Origin: Methanomassiliicoccales archaeon
GTDB lineage: Archaea > Thermoplasmatota > Thermoplasmata > SG8-5
Direction of reading: 5' to 3'
NCBI GenBank assembly: GCA_030636255.1
Contig: DAOVXH010000105.1
Location: 1-6,393 of the forward strand
Length of the DNA stretch: 6,393 nt
Part shown: positions 5,740 through 6,393 of the stretch, one piece after another
Numbering within the stretch: the stretch's first letter is position 1
How the letters are laid out: every line of letters starts with the position of its first letter
The notes under the pieces: model-generated
What the model saw: the letters and a program-made list of their open reading frames with translations, nothing else
Told to the model about the DNA's origin: nothing
Database searches by the model: none
Made by a program: the position numbers and the translations under genes

Positions 5740-5967
5740 ATGAAAACCTACATAAAAATGCAATTCAGTTCAGAAGGCATGGATCCTTCGAAGATAATAA
5801 AAATTTTAGAGGACCTTGGATGGAAGACGGTTGTTGGTGAATATGATTTCATGTACGAGAGTTCGCTCAGCGAGGGCCTTGGCGACTCATTCAAGAACAT
5901 GATAGATGAGCTGAACAATGAGCTCAAGGGCACTGGCGTGCGCTATTCCTTGTACTCATTTCCGTAA
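5740..5967 (+). CDS. Small conserved-looking protein, predicted ferredoxin-like (RAM/ACT-like) fold
   Basis: A 75-residue, acidic, soluble protein without signal or membrane segment. I do not recognise a named family. Its pattern reads as strand (KTYIKMQF), helix (DPSKIIKILEDLG), two strands (WKTVVGEYDFMYES), helix (GDSFKNMIDELNNELKG), strand (VRYSLYSF). This beta-alpha-beta-beta-alpha-beta order is that of ferredoxin-like folds. The VVGEYDF segment resembles the VxGxYD turn of the RAM (amino-acid-binding) domain of Lrp/AsnC regulators, but no DNA-binding helix-turn-helix is present. A free-standing RAM/ACT-like ligand-binding or dimerisation protein is the best guess; this is inference. The ATG at 5740 is about 27 bp from a TATA box, and codon use looks like that of neighbouring genes. 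It converges on ndk across a 38-bp gap. Confidence 0.75.
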   Translation: MKTYIKMQFSSEGMDPSKIIKILEDLGWKTVVGEYDFMYESSLSEGLGDSFKNMIDELNNELKGTGVRYSLYSFP

Positions 5968-6003
5968 AAAGATAAAGAATCTGGGCCAGCTTCACAAGGA
6001 AGC
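5966..6003 (-). terminator. Possible ndk terminator (hairpin plus T-rich tract)
   Basis: In the gap between the two convergent genes, GCTTC (5989-5993) and GAAGC (5999-6003) form a perfect 5-bp stem with a 5-base loop. Read on the minus strand it is followed by a T-rich run TTCTTTATCTTTTT (5979-5966). Archaeal termination depends mainly on such T-rich tracts. The tract is on the correct strand to end ndk transcription; no comparable T-run ends the plus-strand gene. Confidence 0.4.
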
Positions 6004-6005
6004 GA

Positions 6006-6393
6006 TTATTCGTAGACCCAGACTTCGTCAATCCTTGTGTATTCAAGAATTTCGTTTTCACTGAAAAACAAATTTATTTCGCGCTCAGCGCTGGTGGGCG
6101 AGTCCGAAGCATGGATTATATTTCTACCAGTGCACATTCCGAAGTCACCACGGATAGTACCTTGACCGGCATCAGCTGGATTGGTTTTTCCAACAACTGT
6201 TCGCACAGTTGTTATGGAATCCTCTCCTTCCCATACCATTGCCAGAACCGGCCCTGAAGTAATGAACTTCACAAGTGGTTCATAGAAAGGCTTGCCTATG
6301 TGTTCTCCATAGTGCTTTGCTGCTAATTCCTCGTCTATTTTCATGAGTTTGGCTGCAACAAGTTTCAGGCCTTTACTTTCAAATCTCTGAACA
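6006..6393 (-). CDS. ndk: Nucleoside diphosphate kinase, C-terminal part (5' end outside window)
   Basis: Ndk transfers the gamma phosphate from ATP to other (d)NDPs through a phosphohistidine, balancing nucleotide pools. About 129 residues are visible and the frame is open to the right edge. An ATG at 6344 exists, but the bases upstream of it encode RFESKGLKLVAAKL, the usual Ndk sequence preceding MK, so the true start is beyond the window, about 20 residues away. Family features seen are HYGEHIGKPFY, FITSGPVLAMVWEG, GKTNPADAGQGTIRGDF, and the active-site segment GRNIIHASDS, whose His codon is at 6111-6113. The C-terminus FSENEILEYTRIDEVWVYE matches the family, including the terminal VYE. 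It converges on the 75-residue protein gene. The identification is secure. Confidence 0.95.
   Translation of the reverse strand, partial: VQRFESKGLKLVAAKLMKIDEELAAKHYGEHIGKPFYEPLVKFITSGPVLAMVWEGEDSITTVRTVVGKTNPADAGQGTIRGDFGMCTGRNIIHASDSPTSAEREINLFFSENEILEYTRIDEVWVYE

Noticed and set aside
6006..6344. Short ndk beginning at ATG 6344
   Set aside because: Codons upstream to the window edge encode standard Ndk sequence (KGLKLVAAKL), so the gene is cut by the window rather than short.

Overview
The window is a compact chromosomal segment from an archaeon, almost certainly euryarchaeote-like. The strongest evidence is an intact tiaS gene. This enzyme makes agmatidine in tRNA-Ile2 and is confined to archaea. 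A short archaeal-type HemK/PrmC methyltransferase, archaeal TATA elements about 27 bp upstream of start codons, and several apparently leaderless starts agree with this. An NrdG-type radical SAM activase and a carbamate kinase fit an anaerobic or facultatively anaerobic lifestyle. I cannot name a lineage more precisely. No rRNA, tRNA, CRISPR array or insertion sequence is visible, and no stretch over 300 bases lacks a gene.

Layout, left to right. The 3' part of truA (tRNA pseudouridine synthase, +) enters from the left edge. It is followed after 14 bp by an AT-rich orphan gene (+) encoding a helical protein with a canonical HEPN ribonuclease motif (RNAMGH). That gene runs tail-to-tail into tiaS (-), with a 4-bp overlap of the two ends. 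tiaS sits 1 bp behind a rhomboid-type intramembrane protease gene (-) that carries a C-terminal zinc ribbon, so these two form an operon. A 71-bp divergent promoter region separates the rhomboid gene from a PrmC/Mtq2-like methyltransferase (+). Carbamate kinase (+), an NrdG-like radical SAM activase (+) and a 75-residue protein of predicted ferredoxin-like (RAM/ACT-like) fold (+) follow. The 3' part of ndk (nucleoside diphosphate kinase, -) leaves at the right edge.

Most of the content is housekeeping: tRNA modification (truA, tiaS), probable release-factor modification (the methyltransferase) and nucleotide metabolism (ndk, the NrdG-like activase, carbamate kinase). The exception is the HEPN gene. 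It is much lower in GC than its neighbours, has a strong Shine-Dalgarno where several neighbours look leaderless, and is wedged between two tRNA-modification genes. It is the best candidate here for a horizontally acquired defence or toxin-type RNase, but that is an inference from a short motif and base composition.
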